DNA of 64,000 nucleotides from Corticimicrobacter populi. Its GTDB lineage: Bacteria; Pseudomonadota; Gammaproteobacteria; Burkholderiales; Burkholderiaceae_B. Made by a program: the position numbers and the translations under genes. The stretch spans positions 155,133 to 219,132 of the forward strand of contig NZ_QETA01000007.1 in NCBI RefSeq assembly GCF_003123725.1, in the 5' to 3' direction. The notes beneath the pieces are model-generated. The model was not told where the DNA came from. It saw only the letters and a list, made by a program, of their open reading frames with translations, and did no database searches. Positions 42,818-54,185 of this stretch are shown here, piece after piece (the first letter of the stretch is position 1; each line of letters begins with the position of its first letter).

Positions 42818-45800
42818 ATGACCCAATCCTGTACGCCCTCGCCCCAGGGTCTGTATCATCCCAGCAACGAACATGATGCCTGTGGCGTCGGCTTCATCGC
42901 CCATATCAAGGGCCAGCAAAGCCACGCCATCATCTCGCAAGGCCTCAAGATCCTCGAGAACCTCGATCACCGGGGTGCCGTCGGTGCCGATCCGCTGATG
43001 GGTGATGGTGCCGGCATCCTGATCCAGATTCCCGACCTGCTCTACCGCGAAGAAATGGCCCAGCAGGGCGTGACCCTGCCGCCCCCCGGAGAATACGGCG
43101 TGGCCATGGTGTTCCTGCCCAAGGAAACCGCCTCGCGCCTGGCCTGTGAACAGGAACTCGAACGCGCCGTGCGCGCTGAAGGCCAAATCCTGCTGGGCTG
43201 GCGTGACGTGCCCATCGACAGCGACATGCCCATGTCGCCTACGGTCAAGGCACATGAGCCGGTCATCCGCCAGCTCTTCATCGGCCGTGGTGCCGACGTG
43301 ATGGTGCCCGACGCCCTTGAGCGCAAGCTGTACGTCATCCGCAAGACCGCCAGCCACGCCATCCAGAACATGCAACTGGCGCACGGCCAGGAATATTTTG
43401 TCCCGTCCGCCTCGGTGCGCACCGTGGTCTACAAGGGCCTGCTGCTGGCAGACCAGGTTGGCCGCTACTACAGCGATCTGTCCGATCCGCGCGCCGTCTC
43501 GGCGTTGGCACTGGTACACCAGCGCTTCTCGACCAACACGTTCCCGGCCTGGCCGCTGGCCCACCCCTACCGCCTGATCGCCCACAACGGCGAAATCAAC
43601 ACAGTCAAAGGCAACTTCAACTGGCTGCGCGCCCGCGAAGGCGTGATGCAATCGGCCGTGCTGGGCGAAGACCTGCAAAAGCTCTACCCCATCGTCTACG
43701 AAGGCCAGTCGGACACGGCCACCTTCGACAACTGCCTTGAACTGCTCACCATGGCCGGCTACTCGCTGGCGCACGCCATGATGATCATGATGCCCGAAGC
43801 CTGGGAACAGCACGAGGAGATGGAAGAAAGCCGCCGCGCCTTCTACGAATACAACGCCGCCCTGATGGAGCCGTGGGATGGACCTGCCGCCATGGCCTTT
43901 ACCGACGGCCTGCAGATCGGCGCACTGCTGGATCGCAACGGCCTGCGTCCGGCACGCTACCTGATCACCGACGACGACCTGGTCATCATGGCCTCCGAGG
44001 CGGGCACCCTGCCCGTGCCGGAAAACCGCGTGGTCAAGAAATGGCGCCTGCAGCCGGGCAAGATGTTCCTGATCGACCTCGAGCAGGGGCGTATCATCGA
44101 CGACAGCGAAATCAAGTCGCAACTGTCCAACGCACATCCCTACCGCCAGTGGATCGAGCGTCTGCGCATCCGCCTGGACTCGTTGCCCGAGGCCGAGCCG
44201 CATGCTCGCCAGGCCGCCCGCGCACATGCTTCGCTGTTGGATCGCCAGCAAGCGTTCGGCTGGAGCCAGGAAGATTACAAGTTCATCCTCGAACCCATGG
44301 CCCGCAATGGCGAGGAAGCCACCGGCTCGATGGGTAACGACGCCCCGCTGGCCGTGTTGTCGCACCGCCCCAAGGCTTTCTACAACTATTTCCGCCAACT
44401 GTTTGCCCAGGTCACCAACCCACCGATCGACCCGATCCGCGAACAGATGGTGATGTCGCTGGTGTCCTTCATCGGTCCCAAGCCCAACCTGCTGGACATC
44501 AACAACGTCAATCCGCCGCTGCGCCTCGAGGTGTCACAACCTGTACTCGACACGCACGACATGGCGCAGATCCGCGACATCGAAGAAGTCACGCGCGGCA
44601 AGTTCCGCAGCTACGAGCTGGATATCACCTATCCTGTGGTCTGGGGTCCGGAGGGCATCGAAGCTCGCGTGGCCGCACTCTGCGCCAAGGCCGCCGACGC
44701 CGTCAAAAATGGCTACAACATCCTGATCGTGTCCGACCGCAATGTCGATGCCGAGCGGGTCGCCATCCCGGCACTGCTGGCGACCTCGGCCATCCACCAG
44801 CACCTGATTCGCACCGGCCTGCGTACCAGCACCGGCCTGATCGTCGAGACCGGATCAGCACGCGAGGTGCACCACTTCGCCCTGCTGGGCGGCTACGGTG
44901 CCGAGGCCATCCACCCCTGGCTTGCACTCGAGTCGCTGGCAGAACTGGCAGCCCGTCCCGAAAGCGATTTCGATACCAAGACGGCGATCAAGCACTACAT
45001 CAAGGCCATCGGCAAAGGCCTGAACAAGGTCATGTCCAAGATGGGCATCTCGACCTACATGTCGTATACCGGCGCGCAGATCTTCGAGGCCATCGGGCTG
45101 TCACGTGAACTGATCGACAAGTATTTCACCGGTACGCCCAGCCCGATCCAGGGCATCGACATCTTCACCGTGGCCGAAGAAGCCCTGCGCATGCACAAGG
45201 CAGCCTTCAGCACCGATCCGGTACTGGTCAATGCACTGGATGCCGGCGGCGAATACGCCTTCCGTACGCGCGGCGAAGAACACATGTGGACGCCCGATGC
45301 CATCGCCCACCTGCAGCATGCGGCACGCGGCAACAACTACCGCAGCTACAAGGAATACGCGCAGATCATCAACGACCAGAGCAAGCGCCACATGACATTG
45401 CGTGGGCTGTTCGAGTTCCGTTTCGATCCGACCCGTGCCATCGCCCTCGACGAAGTCGAACCGGCTGTCAGCATCGTGCGCCGCTTCGCTACCGGAGCCA
45501 TGTCGCTGGGTTCGATTTCGACCGAGGCGCATGCCGTGCTGGCCGTTGCCATGAACCGTATCGGCGGCAAGTCCAACACTGGTGAGGGTGGCGAAGATCC
45601 GCGCCGCTACGAACATGAACTGCGCCATGGCACCAGCGGCATCGAAGCCAAGGATACGCTGGCCTCCGTGCTGGGCTCCGACCGCGTCGTAGCAGATATT
45701 CCACTCCAACTGGGTGACTCGCTGCGCTCGCGCATCAAGCAGGTGGCCTCGGGCCGCTTTGGTGTCAGTGCCGAATACCTGGTCAGCGCCGACCAGATCC

Positions 45801-47581
45801 AGATCAAGATGGCCCAAGGTGCCAAGCCCGGCGAAGGCGGTCAGTTGCCCGGCCACAAGGTGTCCGAATACATCGCCCAATTGCGCTATTCGGTACCGGG
45901 CGTCGGCCTGATCTCGCCGCCTCCGCACCACGACATCTACTCCATCGAAGATCTGGCGCAACTGATCCACGACCTGAAGAACGTCAATCCGCGTGCCTCG
46001 ATCTCGGTCAAGCTGGTGTCCAAGGTGGGCGTCGGCACAGTGGCGGCCGGCGTGGCCAAGGCCAAGGCCGACCATGTCGTGATCGCCGGCCATGACGGTG
46101 GCACCGGTGCCTCGCCGGTATCGTCCATCAAGCACGCCGGCACGCCCTGGGAACTGGGCCTGGCCGAAACCCAACAGACGCTACTCCTGAACCACCTGCG
46201 CAGCCGCATCCGGGTCCAGGCCGACGGCCAGATGAAAACCGGCCGCGACGTGGTGATCGGTGCGCTGCTCGGTGCCGACGAATTCGGCTTCGCCACCGCA
46301 CCGCTGGTGGTCGAAGGTTGCATCATGATGCGCAAGTGCCATCTCAATACCTGCCCGGTCGGCGTCGCCACCCAGGATCCGGTCCTGCGCCAGCGCTTCA
46401 AGGGCCAGCCCGAGCACGTGGTCAACTATTTTTTCTTTGTCGCCGAGGAAGTGCGCGAGATCATGGCCCAGCTTGGCATCCGCCAGTTCGACGACCTGAT
46501 CGGCCGTGCCGACCTGCTCGATATGCGCACGGGCGTCGAACATTGGAAAGCACGCGGCCTGGATTTCAGCAACGTCTTCCACAAGGTCGAGTCCGACGAG
46601 TCGCCCCGTCAGATCGGCGAACAGGACCACGGCCTGGACAAGGCTCTCGACCTGCAACTGATCGAGCGCAGCAAGCCGGCGCTCGAGCGTGGCGAGAAAG
46701 TGTCCTTCATCACGCCGGTACGCAATCGCAACCGGACCATCGGGGCCATGCTGTCGGGTGAAGTAGCGCGCCGCTACGGTCACCAGGGCCTGCCGGACGA
46801 CACCATCCACATCCAGTGCAACGGCACGGCAGGCCAGAGCTTTGCAGCCTTCCTGGCCAATGGCGTCACCCTGGACCTGGTAGGTGAGGCCAACGACTAC
46901 GTCGGCAAGGGCCTGTCGGGTGGCCGCATCATCGTGCGCACCCCCAATGACTTCCGTGGTGACGGCCCCGAACACATCATTGCCGGCAATACCGTGCTGT
47001 ACGGTGCACTGGCGGGCGAGGCTTTCTTCAACGGCGTGGCAGGCGAACGCTTTGCCGTGCGCAACTCCGGTGCCGCGACCGTGGTCGAAGGCACCGGTGA
47101 CCATGGTTGCGAATACATGACCGGCGGCACTGTCGTGGTCCTGGGCGGCATCGGTCGCAATTTCGCAGCCGGCATGTCCGGCGGCGTGGCCTATGTCTGG
47201 GATCCGGAACGCATCCTGCGCAAGCGCTGCAACACCGGCATGGTCGATCTCGAAAATGTCGTGCCACAAGCCGAGCAGGAACTGGCCGGCGACATCGCCT
47301 CTTGGCACAGTCGTGATCGTCAGTCGTCCCGCCAACCCGACGAAGTTATCCTGCGCACCCTGATTGAAGACCACTTCCGTGCCACCGGCAGTTTCCGCGC
47401 CCGCGACCTGCTGGGCAACTGGGACAGCGCTCGCCAGCAGTTCGTCAAGGTCATGCCGCGCGACTACCGTCGCGCCCTGACCGAACTGTGGCAGGCCGCC
47501 CAGTCCAAACAGACCGCTGCCCCGGCCGAGACCCCTCGGCCCAAGGCGGCCCGCGCACGCAAGGAGAAGGCGCTGGCCTGA
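42818..47581 (+). CDS. gltB: Glutamate synthase [NADPH] large subunit
   Basis: Large subunit of NADPH-GOGAT, which converts 2-oxoglutarate and glutamine to two glutamates. The 1587-residue chain has the usual four parts: an N-terminal glutaminase domain whose catalytic Cys22 ([10 protein letters not shown]) becomes the mature N-terminus after removal of a propeptide, a central linker, the FMN/2-oxoglutarate site domain ([49 protein letters not shown]), a 3Fe-4S cluster motif ([15 protein letters not shown]) and the C-terminal beta-helix rich in glycine. The start at 42818 gives the family N-terminus; the frame extends upstream without support. Cytoplasmic, partner GltD. Confidence 0.98.
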   Translation: MTQSCTPSPQGLYHPSNEHDACGVGFIAHIKGQQSHAIISQGLKILENLDHRGAVGADPLMGDGAGILIQIPDLLYREEMAQQGVTLPPPGEYGVAMVFLPKETASRLACEQELERAVRAEGQILLGWRDVPIDSDMPMSPTVKAHEPVIRQLFIGRGADVMVPDALERKLYVIRKTASHAIQNMQLAHGQEYFVPSASVRTVVYKGLLLADQVGRYYSDLSDPRAVSALALVHQRFSTNTFPAWPLAHPYRLIAHNGEINTVKGNFNWLRAREGVMQSAVLGEDLQKLYPIVYEGQSDTATFDNCLELLTMAGYSLAHAMMIMMPEAWEQHEEMEESRRAFYEYNAALMEPWDGPAAMAFTDGLQIGALLDRNGLRPARYLITDDDLVIMASEAGTLPVPENRVVKKWRLQPGKMFLIDLEQGRIIDDSEIKSQLSNAHPYRQWIERLRIRLDSLPEAEPHARQAARAHASLLDRQQAFGWSQEDYKFILEPMARNGEEATGSMGNDAPLAVLSHRPKAFYNYFRQLFAQVTNPPIDPIREQMVMSLVSFIGPKPNLLDINNVNPPLRLEVSQPVLDTHDMAQIRDIEEVTRGKFRSYELDITYPVVWGPEGIEARVAALCAKAADAVKNGYNILIVSDRNVDAERVAIPALLATSAIHQHLIRTGLRTSTGLIVETGSAREVHHFALLGGYGAEAIHPWLALESLAELAARPESDFDTKTAIKHYIKAIGKGLNKVMSKMGISTYMSYTGAQIFEAIGLSRELIDKYFTGTPSPIQGIDIFTVAEEALRMHKAAFSTDPVLVNALDAGGEYAFRTRGEEHMWTPDAIAHLQHAARGNNYRSYKEYAQIINDQSKRHMTLRGLFEFRFDPTRAIALDEVEPAVSIVRRFATGAMSLGSISTEAHAVLAVAMNRIGGKSNTGEGGEDPRRYEHELRHGTSGIEAKDTLASVLGSDRVVADIPLQLGDSLRSRIKQVASGRFGVSAEYLVSADQIQIKMAQGAKPGEGGQLPGHKVSEYIAQLRYSVPGVGLISPPPHHDIYSIEDLAQLIHDLKNVNPRASISVKLVSKVGVGTVAAGVAKAKADHVVIAGHDGGTGASPVSSIKHAGTPWELGLAETQQTLLLNHLRSRIRVQADGQMKTGRDVVIGALLGADEFGFATAPLVVEGCIMMRKCHLNTCPVGVATQDPVLRQRFKGQPEHVVNYFFFVAEEVREIMAQLGIRQFDDLIGRADLLDMRTGVEHWKARGLDFSNVFHKVESDESPRQIGEQDHGLDKALDLQLIERSKPALERGEKVSFITPVRNRNRTIGAMLSGEVARRYGHQGLPDDTIHIQCNGTAGQSFAAFLANGVTLDLVGEANDYVGKGLSGGRIIVRTPNDFRGDGPEHIIAGNTVLYGALAGEAFFNGVAGERFAVRNSGAATVVEGTGDHGCEYMTGGTVVVLGGIGRNFAAGMSGGVAYVWDPERILRKRCNTGMVDLENVVPQAEQELAGDIASWHSRDRQSSRQPDEVILRTLIEDHFRATGSFRARDLLGNWDSARQQFVKVMPRDYRRALTELWQAAQSKQTAAPAETPRPKAARARKEKALA

Positions 47582-47621
47582 GCCACGCCCCCTGACACGA
47601 ACAGACTATACGGATACGATC

Positions 47622-49094
47622 ATGGGAAAAATCACAGGATTCCTGGAATACCAACGACTGCACGAGGCCACCGAGGCACCGGCCAGCCGGCTGGGCCACT
47701 GGCGCGAGTTCGTGCTGCGCCTGGACGACGGCCAAGCCGGCCAGCAGGCGGCACGCTGCATGGACTGCGGCATCCCCTTCTGCAACAACGGTTGCCCGGT
47801 CAATAACATCATTCCCGACTGGAATGACCTGGTCTACCACCAGCAGTGGCGCCAGGCGCTCGATGTGCTGCACTCGACCAACAATTTCCCCGAAATCACG
47901 GGCCGCATCTGCCCGGCTCCCTGCGAAGCCGCCTGTACCCTGAACATCGACCGCATGCCCGTAGGCATCAAGTCGATCGAACATGCCATCATCGACAAGG
48001 GCTGGGAGCAAGGCTGGATCACCCCGCAGCCGCCCAGCCGCAAGACTGGCAAGAAGGTCGCCGTCATCGGCTCCGGTCCTGCCGGGCTGGCCTGTGCACA
48101 GCAACTGGCACGTGCCGGACACGCGGTCGTGGTGTTCGAGAAAAGCGACCGCATCGGCGGCCTGATGCGCTACGGCATCCCCGACTTCAAACTGGCCAAG
48201 CACCTGATCGACCGTCGCATGGCCCAGTTGGAAGCCGAAGGCGTGGAATTCCGCCCCTCGACCTATGTTGGCCAGTCTTCGGATGCCAACCGCCATGGTG
48301 TCGGCCTGGCCGTGATCACTCCCGAAGAGCTGCGCCAGCAGTTCGATGCCATCGTGCTGGCGGGCGGCTCTGAAACACCACGCAACCTGCCGGCACCGGG
48401 CCGTGACCTGCAAGGCGTGCACTTTGCCATGGACTTCCTGCGTCAGCAGAACAAGATCGTGGCAGGCGACCGCCTGAGCAAGGTGATTTCGGCCAAGGAC
48501 AAGCACGTGATCGTGATCGGCGGTGGCGATACCGGCTCCGACTGCGTCGGCACCAGCAATCGCCAGGGAGCCAAATCGATCACCCAGTTCGAACTGATGT
48601 CCCGTCCGCCCGAACTGGAAAACACCGAACTGACCTGGCCCTACTGGCCGATCAAGCTGCGCACCTCCAGTTCGCACGAGGAAGGCTGCGAACGCGACTG
48701 GGCCATCAATACCGTAGCCTTCGAGGGCAAGAACGGCAAGCTGCAGGAAATCCGCATCGTGCGCGTCGACTGGCAGCGCGATCCGACCACCGGGCTGATG
48801 AACATGACCCCGATCGAAGGCACCGAGACCACGCTGCCCGCCGATCTGGTGCTGCTGGCCATGGGCTTTGTCTCACCGGTGCAGCAAGTACTCGACGCCT
48901 TTGGCGTGGACCGGGACAACCGGGGCAATGCCCGTGCCAATACCGACGACTACCGCACGACCGAAGACGGCATTTTCGCGGCAGGCGACATGCGCCGCGG
49001 CCAGTCGCTGATCGTCTGGGCCATCCGCGAAGGACGCCAGTGCGCCCGGGCGGTGGATGAGTTCCTGATGGGTGAAAGCGTGCTGCCTCGCTGA
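47622..49094 (+). CDS. gltD: Glutamate synthase [NADPH] small subunit
   Basis: Small subunit of NADPH-GOGAT, 490 residues. It feeds electrons from NADPH through FAD and two 4Fe-4S clusters to GltB. Cysteine clusters are visible near residues 47-62 ([17 protein letters not shown]) and about 100-115 ([15 protein letters not shown]), followed by the FAD site ([20 protein letters not shown]), the NADPH site ([16 protein letters not shown]) and the ending [24 protein letters not shown] segment. It starts 40 bp after gltB and the operon ends in the terminator at 49183. Confidence 0.98.
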   Translation: MGKITGFLEYQRLHEATEAPASRLGHWREFVLRLDDGQAGQQAARCMDCGIPFCNNGCPVNNIIPDWNDLVYHQQWRQALDVLHSTNNFPEITGRICPAPCEAACTLNIDRMPVGIKSIEHAIIDKGWEQGWITPQPPSRKTGKKVAVIGSGPAGLACAQQLARAGHAVVVFEKSDRIGGLMRYGIPDFKLAKHLIDRRMAQLEAEGVEFRPSTYVGQSSDANRHGVGLAVITPEELRQQFDAIVLAGGSETPRNLPAPGRDLQGVHFAMDFLRQQNKIVAGDRLSKVISAKDKHVIVIGGGDTGSDCVGTSNRQGAKSITQFELMSRPPELENTELTWPYWPIKLRTSSSHEEGCERDWAINTVAFEGKNGKLQEIRIVRVDWQRDPTTGLMNMTPIEGTETTLPADLVLLAMGFVSPVQQVLDAFGVDRDNRGNARANTDDYRTTEDGIFAAGDMRRGQSLIVWAIREGRQCARAVDEFLMGESVLPR

Positions 49095-49182
49095 GCGACA
49101 GGTACGACGGATCAGCGCCGCTCCCCCCGGCGCTCCCTGCGCATCAGGCCCGACCCTGGCCTGTTTGCGCGTATCGGAACAG

Positions 49183-49209
49183 CGGCCTGCAGCGATGCAG
49201 GCCGTTTTT
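49183..49209 (+). terminator. Intrinsic terminator of the gltBD operon
   Basis: Perfect 9-bp stem CGGCCTGCA / TGCAGGCCG with GCGA tetraloop, followed directly by five T residues at 49205-49209. It lies 88 bp after the gltD stop. Confidence 0.93.
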
Positions 49210-49286
49210 GCATATCGTCGCCCGCCCCTGGCACCACAGCTTTGCTATGATGGGCCGCTATCGTTTCTGCCCATTGCCTAGACCGC

Positions 49287-50021
49287 ATGTCCACGCCCTC
49301 GCCCGCCAGCGCCCAGCACCTGCAGCCATCCCCCTGGCGCCAGGCGCTGACAGACTCCATTCCCATCGCCATGGCCTATGTCCCGATCGGCTTCGCCTTC
49401 GGCCTGCTGGCGGTGGAAACCGGACTGCCGGCCTGGTATGCAGTACTAATGAGCGTGATCGTCTATACCGGTGCCCTGCAGTTTGCCGCACTGCCCATGC
49501 TGGCGGGCGGCATCGGCCTGGGCGCGCTCGCGTTGACCACCCTGCTGCTCAACCTGCGTCACCTGCTCTATGCCCTGCCCCTGCTGCCGGTCCTGTCACG
49601 CAAGCGCGCCACGCGGCTCTACTCACTGGCAGCACTGACCGACGAAACCTATTCGATGCTGAGCGCCATGCCCGCCGAACGGCGCGGCCGCATGGCCTTC
49701 TCGATCAACCTGACCTGCCAGGCCTGGTGGGTCGCCGGCACTGCGCTGGGTGCGCTACTCGGCCCGCAGATCGGCAACCAGATTCCCAACCTCGGCTTTG
49801 CACTGCCCTGCCTGTTCGTCATCCTGGCGATCGAGCAGTACCTGCTGCGACGCCAGTGGCAGCCACTGGTACTGGGCATTGTCGCCTTCGTTCTGTGCCG
49901 GTTGCTGCTGCCTCAGGAGCATGTCCTGATCAGCGCCCTGCTGCTGTCCCTGATCGGCCTGGTGTGCCATGATCGCCTGCAGCAGCGACACGCGCGGACA
50001 GATGCAGGAGCCAGCCGATGA
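49287..50021 (+). CDS. azlC: AzlC-family branched-chain amino acid exporter, large subunit
   Basis: Integral membrane protein, 244 residues, of the AzlC/YgaZ family, which with AzlD/YgaH exports branched-chain amino acids and analogues. The family start ALTDSIPIAMAYVPIGFAFG and the segment VIVYTGALQFAALPMLAGG are clear, with the NLRHLLYALPL block that follows. About seven to eight membrane segments. It overlaps the azlD-like gene by 4 bp (ATGA). Confidence 0.92.
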   Translation: MSTPSPASAQHLQPSPWRQALTDSIPIAMAYVPIGFAFGLLAVETGLPAWYAVLMSVIVYTGALQFAALPMLAGGIGLGALALTTLLLNLRHLLYALPLLPVLSRKRATRLYSLAALTDETYSMLSAMPAERRGRMAFSINLTCQAWWVAGTALGALLGPQIGNQIPNLGFALPCLFVILAIEQYLLRRQWQPLVLGIVAFVLCRLLLPQEHVLISALLLSLIGLVCHDRLQQRHARTDAGASR

Positions 50022-50338
50022 GCCTATCCTATCTCTGGCCAGCCCTGGCCATCATGTCGGCACTGACTATCCTGCTGCGCCTGCTGCCGCTGGCCACCCA
50101 GCGCTTCCTTGGCAACAACCGCGCCATCGACGCACTCAATCGCACACTGCCGCTGGCCATCATGGTCATCCTCACGCTGGCCTCGCTCAAGGGCGGTGGC
50201 AACGAACCCATGCGTCTGGGCGCAGAACTGCTGGCGCTGGGCCTGGTGGCGCTGAGCTACCTGCGCTGGCGCAATACGCTGCTCAGCGTGGTACTGGGCG
50301 TGGCGGCGCTCAATGGTGTGTTGTGGATGGCCGCATAG
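50018..50338 (+). CDS. azlD: AzlD-family branched-chain amino acid exporter, small subunit
   Basis: A 106-residue membrane protein with four hydrophobic segments (LWPALAIMSALTILLRLLPL, LPLAIMVILTLASL and two more). RLLPLATQRFLGNN and the LNRTLPLAIMVIL segment are typical of AzlD/YgaH. The overlapping ATGA junction with azlC fits a two-subunit exporter. Confidence 0.9.
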   Translation: MSLSYLWPALAIMSALTILLRLLPLATQRFLGNNRAIDALNRTLPLAIMVILTLASLKGGGNEPMRLGAELLALGLVALSYLRWRNTLLSVVLGVAALNGVLWMAA

Positions 50339-50413
50339 CCATTTATAAATAGACGACCCAATCGGCATGCCGGGCAAGTCGCCCGTCATCCTCATGTCAT
50401 GTTCGCCCTCTAC

Positions 50414-50431
50414 GATGAAAACGTTTTCATC
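50414..50431. promoter_or_regulatory. LacI-family operator
   Basis: GATGAAAACGTTTTCATC is a perfect 18-bp palindrome with the central CG typical of LacI/PurR-family operators. It ends 16 bp before the GTG start of the LacI-type gene, so the regulator probably represses its own operon, including the ABC transporter. Confidence 0.85.
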
Positions 50432-50447
50432 ACATTGGGTCGGAACA

Positions 50448-51509
50448 GTGACATCCGCCAGGCACACGCCCTCCATCCGTGAAATAGCCCAGGCCGCCAG
50501 TGTTTCCCCGGCCACGGTATCGCGCGCCTTCAACCAGCCCGAACTGCTCAATCCAGACACGCTGGCCCGTATCCTGGCTGTCGCCGGGCAGCATGATTTC
50601 CGGCCCAGCCGTATCGGCAGCAGCCTGCGTTCGGGCAGCACCCGCACGCTGGGCCTGATCGCACCGACTCTCTCCAATCCGGTATTCGCCGAATGTTTCG
50701 AGGGTGCCGAACAGCAAGCGCGTGAGGCCGGATACAGTGTCATGCTGACCGCGACCGCCTATGATGCCCAGCGGGAATGCGATGCCGTGCGCAACATGCT
50801 GGATCACCGGGTCGAAGGCCTGATCCTGACAGTGGCCAACGCGCACGACAGCCCGGCCCTGGACCTGCTGACACAGACGGGTACGCCCTATGTGCTGGCC
50901 TACAACGAATCGCCCCGGCACCCCTCTGTTTCGGTGGACAACCACCAGGCTGCCATGGACATGGTGCAATGGCTGGCACAGCGCGGTCAGCGGCATATCG
51001 CCTTCGTTTCCGGGCCGCTCTCGGCATCCGACCGGGCCCGCAGCCGCCTGCACGGCGCACAGGAACAGGTACGCCGGCAGGGTTTGCCCGGGATCGTCCA
51101 TCTCCCCATGGAAAACCACACCTGCTGCGACGCAGACACGCTACGCACTGCGCTGGCGGGCCCGCAGCCGCCCCAGGCGCTGTTCTGCTCCAACGACCTG
51201 CTCGCCACCTCAGCGATCGGCCTGCTCCAGCAACTGGGTCTGACCGTCCCCAACGACATCTCGGTCTGCGGCTTCGACGGCATGGCCTTTGCCGCCATGC
51301 TGCAACCCGCCCTGACCACCGTGTCGCAACCCAGTCACGACATGGGTCGCCAGGCCTGCGCCCTGCTGTTGTCCATGCTTGGCATCACGCATGACACGGC
51401 ACCCGCCCCCGCTTTTCCCATCCGTCTTCCCTACCGGATCGTCTCCGGCGGCACCGTCGCCGACGCCGATCTGCCTTCTCCGCCTCTCACAGGAGTGTCC
51501 TGTTCATGA
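50448..51509 (+). CDS. LacI-family transcriptional regulator
   Basis: A 353-residue regulator from the GTG at 50448. The helix-turn-helix and hinge appear at the N-terminus (SIREIAQAASVSPATVSRAF, NQPELLNPDTLARILAVAGQ), followed by the periplasmic-binding-protein-like effector domain (LGLIAPTLSNPVFAECFEGA; QALFCSNDLLATSAIGLLQ). The GTG is preferred because an ATG at 50415 lies inside the operator palindrome at 50414-50431 and would add 11 unrelated residues. It is translationally coupled to the binding-protein gene (4-bp overlap) and heads the transporter operon. Confidence 0.88.
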   Translation: MTSARHTPSIREIAQAASVSPATVSRAFNQPELLNPDTLARILAVAGQHDFRPSRIGSSLRSGSTRTLGLIAPTLSNPVFAECFEGAEQQAREAGYSVMLTATAYDAQRECDAVRNMLDHRVEGLILTVANAHDSPALDLLTQTGTPYVLAYNESPRHPSVSVDNHQAAMDMVQWLAQRGQRHIAFVSGPLSASDRARSRLHGAQEQVRRQGLPGIVHLPMENHTCCDADTLRTALAGPQPPQALFCSNDLLATSAIGLLQQLGLTVPNDISVCGFDGMAFAAMLQPALTTVSQPSHDMGRQACALLLSMLGITHDTAPAPAFPIRLPYRIVSGGTVADADLPSPPLTGVSCS

Positions 51510-52513
51510 AACACCTGCTCAAGCCCCTGCTGCACGTTGCAGCCCTCAGCCTGGGTCTGGTCGCCAGCGCCCAGGCCCAGAACGCCATCTGCTACAACTG
51601 CCCGCCCGAGTGGGCCGACTGGGGCACCCAGTTGCGCAACATCCAGGAAGCCACCGGCATCACCGTGCCTGGCGACAACAAGAACTCCGGCCAGGCCCTG
51701 GCCTCGCTGGCAGCCGAGCGGCAGAACCCGGTGGCCGACGTCGTCTACTACGGCGTGTCGTTCGGCATCCAGGCCGCACAGGACAATCTGGTCACCGACT
51801 ACAAGCCCGCCCGCTGGGACGAGATCCCCGCAGGCCTGAAGGATACCGACGGCAAATGGTTTGCCATCCATTCCGGCACGCTCGGGTTCATGGTCAACGT
51901 GGATGCCCTGCGCGGCAAACCGGTCCCTCAGTCGTGGGCTGACCTGCTCAAGCCCGAATACAAGGGCATGATCGGCTACCTCGACCCGGCCTCGGCCTTC
52001 GTAGGCTATGTCGGTGCCGTCGCGCTCAATCAGGCACTGGGTGGCAGCCTCGATAACTTCGACCCCGCCATCGGGTGGTTCCAACAGGTCCAGGCCAACC
52101 AGCCCATCGTGCCCAAGCAGACGGCCTACGCCCGCGTGCTGTCGGGCGAGATTCCCATCCTGATCGACTACGATTTCAACGCCTACCGCGCCAAATACAA
52201 GGATGAGTCCAACGTCGAATTCGTGATCCCCCAGGAAGGCACCATTTCCATCCCGTACGTCATGAGTCTGGTCAGTGACGCCCCCCATGCAGACAATGGC
52301 CGCAAAGTACTGGATTTCGTCCTGTCCGATCAGGGGCAGGCCGTCTGGGCCAATGCCTTCCTGCGCCCCGTCTTCGCCTCGGCCATTTCGCCAGAAGCCC
52401 AGTCCCGTTTCCTGCCTGACACGGAGTACGCCCGGGCCGGCACGGTCGACTACGGCAAGATGGCGGAAGCGCAACGCGGCTTTTCGACCCGCTACAGCAA
52501 GGAAGTCCACTGA
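51506..52513 (+). CDS. ABC transporter substrate-binding protein (family 1, iron/phosphonate-type)
   Basis: A 335-residue periplasmic binding protein with a signal peptide of about 25 residues (LLHVAALSLGLVASAQAQ). The fold pattern DVVYYGVSFGIQAAQ, WFAIHSGTLGFMVNVDAL, SWADLLKPEYKGMIGYLDPA and YDFNAYRAKYKDE matches the family-1/AfuA-like group that binds iron, thiamine, aminoethylphosphonate or spermidine-type ligands. Mature Cys residues near the N-terminus (ICYNCPPEW) are unusual. It shares one base with the first permease gene (TGATG). Ligand unknown; see the phosphodiesterase in the same operon. Confidence 0.85.
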   Translation: MKHLLKPLLHVAALSLGLVASAQAQNAICYNCPPEWADWGTQLRNIQEATGITVPGDNKNSGQALASLAAERQNPVADVVYYGVSFGIQAAQDNLVTDYKPARWDEIPAGLKDTDGKWFAIHSGTLGFMVNVDALRGKPVPQSWADLLKPEYKGMIGYLDPASAFVGYVGAVALNQALGGSLDNFDPAIGWFQQVQANQPIVPKQTAYARVLSGEIPILIDYDFNAYRAKYKDESNVEFVIPQEGTISIPYVMSLVSDAPHADNGRKVLDFVLSDQGQAVWANAFLRPVFASAISPEAQSRFLPDTEYARAGTVDYGKMAEAQRGFSTRYSKEVH

Positions 52514-53328
52514 TGACACGGCGCGGCTGGATCTGGTTCGCCTTGCCGGCAACCCTCGTCTTCCTGGCCTTCTGGCTGCTGCCGATGATCCGGCTGGCAT
52601 GGCTGGGCCAGACCGGCCGCGATGGCGGCTCCGCCTATCTGACCGTCCTGTCGGAGCCGCTGTACTGGCGCAGTCTGTTCAATACCGTGCTGCTGTCGGC
52701 AGCCGCCACACTGGCCACGCTGATCCTGGCCGTGCCGGTGGCGCGCTTCCTGGCGCACCATCGCGAATTCCGGGGCCGTGGCACGCTGATCGCACTGCTG
52801 ACATTCCCGCTGGCCTTTCCGGGGGTCGTGGTCGGCTTCCTGATCATCCTGCTGGCCGGCCGGCAGGGCATTCTGGCAGACCTGACCGAACGACTGTTCA
52901 ATGACCCGGTGGTGTTTGCCTATGGCATGGCCGGCCTGTTCCTGGGTTACCTGTATTTTTCCCTGCCGCGCGCCATTTCAGTCCTGACCGCTGCCGCCGA
53001 GCAGATCGATCCGGCCCTGCCGGCCGCTGCACGCACGCTGGGTGCCAACGCCTGGCAGCGTTTTGCCCATATCGAACTACCGGCCCTGAAACCGGCCCTG
53101 ATCGCAGCCGGTGCCATGTCATTCGCCACCAGCATGGGGGCTTTCGGCACGGCATTCACACTGGCGACGCAGATCAATGTGCTGCCCCTGACCATCTACA
53201 ACGAGTTCACCAATTACGCCAACATCCCGGTGGCGGCTGCCCTGTCCATCCTGCTGGGGCTGATCACATGGCTGATCCTGGCTGTGGCCCACCACCTGGC
53301 CGATGCGCAACAAGGAGCAGGGGCATGA
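52513..53328 (+). CDS. ABC transporter permease (first subunit)
   Basis: Inner-membrane permease, 271 residues, about six membrane segments, with the EAA loop AARTLGANAWQRFAHIELPALKPALI abridged to ARTLGANAWQRFAHIELP. It resembles permeases of spermidine/phosphonate/iron-type importers (PotB/PhnU-like). It overlaps the second permease gene by 4 bp (ATGA). Confidence 0.88.
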   Translation: MTRRGWIWFALPATLVFLAFWLLPMIRLAWLGQTGRDGGSAYLTVLSEPLYWRSLFNTVLLSAAATLATLILAVPVARFLAHHREFRGRGTLIALLTFPLAFPGVVVGFLIILLAGRQGILADLTERLFNDPVVFAYGMAGLFLGYLYFSLPRAISVLTAAAEQIDPALPAAARTLGANAWQRFAHIELPALKPALIAAGAMSFATSMGAFGTAFTLATQINVLPLTIYNEFTNYANIPVAAALSILLGLITWLILAVAHHLADAQQGAGA

Positions 53329-54185
53329 GCCTATCCCACCAGGCACACCAGACCCTTTCTGACACCCGCCACATCGCCCCCCCGCTCGATGCGCCCTCGC
53401 GGCTGGATGCAGGGCTGGGCTGGCTGCTGACCCTGGCCGTCGCCTCGTTCCTGATCGGCCCGGTACTGCTGTCCGTGCTCGCGGGCCTGACCCGCAACTA
53501 TTTCACCGGCGTGCAAAGCGGCCTGACGCTGCGCTGGATCGGCGAAGTCTGGCAGCTTTATTCGGACACGCTGGCCCGCACCGGCATCGTTGCCCTCGGC
53601 ACCCTGCTGATCTGCCTGCTGACCGGCGTACCGCTGGCCTGGGTACTGACGCTGCATCCGGGCCGCACCAGCCGTATCCTCGAGGAACTGCTGACGCTGC
53701 CAGTGGCCGTACCCGGACTGGCCACCGCGCTGGCGCTGATCGTCTCCTGGGGCACGCTGCCGCTGCTGCGCAGCAGTACGCTGTTCATCATCATCGGCCA
53801 TGTCCTGTTCACCCTGCCCTTCATGGTACGGGCCGCCCGCGCCAGCATGCAGGGCACCGAGCTGATCCAGCTCGACGAAGCGGCCGCCACGCTGGGCAGC
53901 TCCCGTCTTAAGCGCTTTCTGGGCATCATCGTGCCCAACGCCCTGCCCGGCATCCTGGCCGGTTCGCTCACCGTGGTCACGCTCTCGGTCGGCGAGTTCA
54001 ACCTGACCTGGCTGCTGCACACCCCACTGACCAAGACGCTGCCGGTCGGACTGGCCGACAGCTATGCCTCCATGCGCCTGGAAGTCGCCTCGGCCTACAC
54101 CCTGGTCTTCCTGCTGATGCTGCTGCCGCTGCTGGTCGGCCTGCAATGGCTGGCTGCTCGCACGCCGCGCGCTTCTCTCTCCTGA
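53325..54185 (+). CDS. ABC transporter permease (second subunit)
   Basis: Inner-membrane permease, 286 residues from the ATG at 53325, which overlaps the previous stop (ATGA). Six membrane segments are visible after a soluble start of about 35 residues. The EAA loop reads EAAATLGSSRLKRFLGIIVP, as in PotC/PhnV-like subunits. It shares one base with the ATPase gene (TGATG). Confidence 0.88.
   Translation: MSLSHQAHQTLSDTRHIAPPLDAPSRLDAGLGWLLTLAVASFLIGPVLLSVLAGLTRNYFTGVQSGLTLRWIGEVWQLYSDTLARTGIVALGTLLICLLTGVPLAWVLTLHPGRTSRILEELLTLPVAVPGLATALALIVSWGTLPLLRSSTLFIIIGHVLFTLPFMVRAARASMQGTELIQLDEAAATLGSSRLKRFLGIIVPNALPGILAGSLTVVTLSVGEFNLTWLLHTPLTKTLPVGLADSYASMRLEVASAYTLVFLLMLLPLLVGLQWLAARTPRASLS

Noticed and set aside
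42764..44398. A 544-codon open frame on the strand opposite gltB
   Set aside because: It is a GC-driven antisense shadow of gltB: its translation is rich in His, Gln, Arg and Gly with no family motif, whereas the plus-strand frame is unmistakably gltB.
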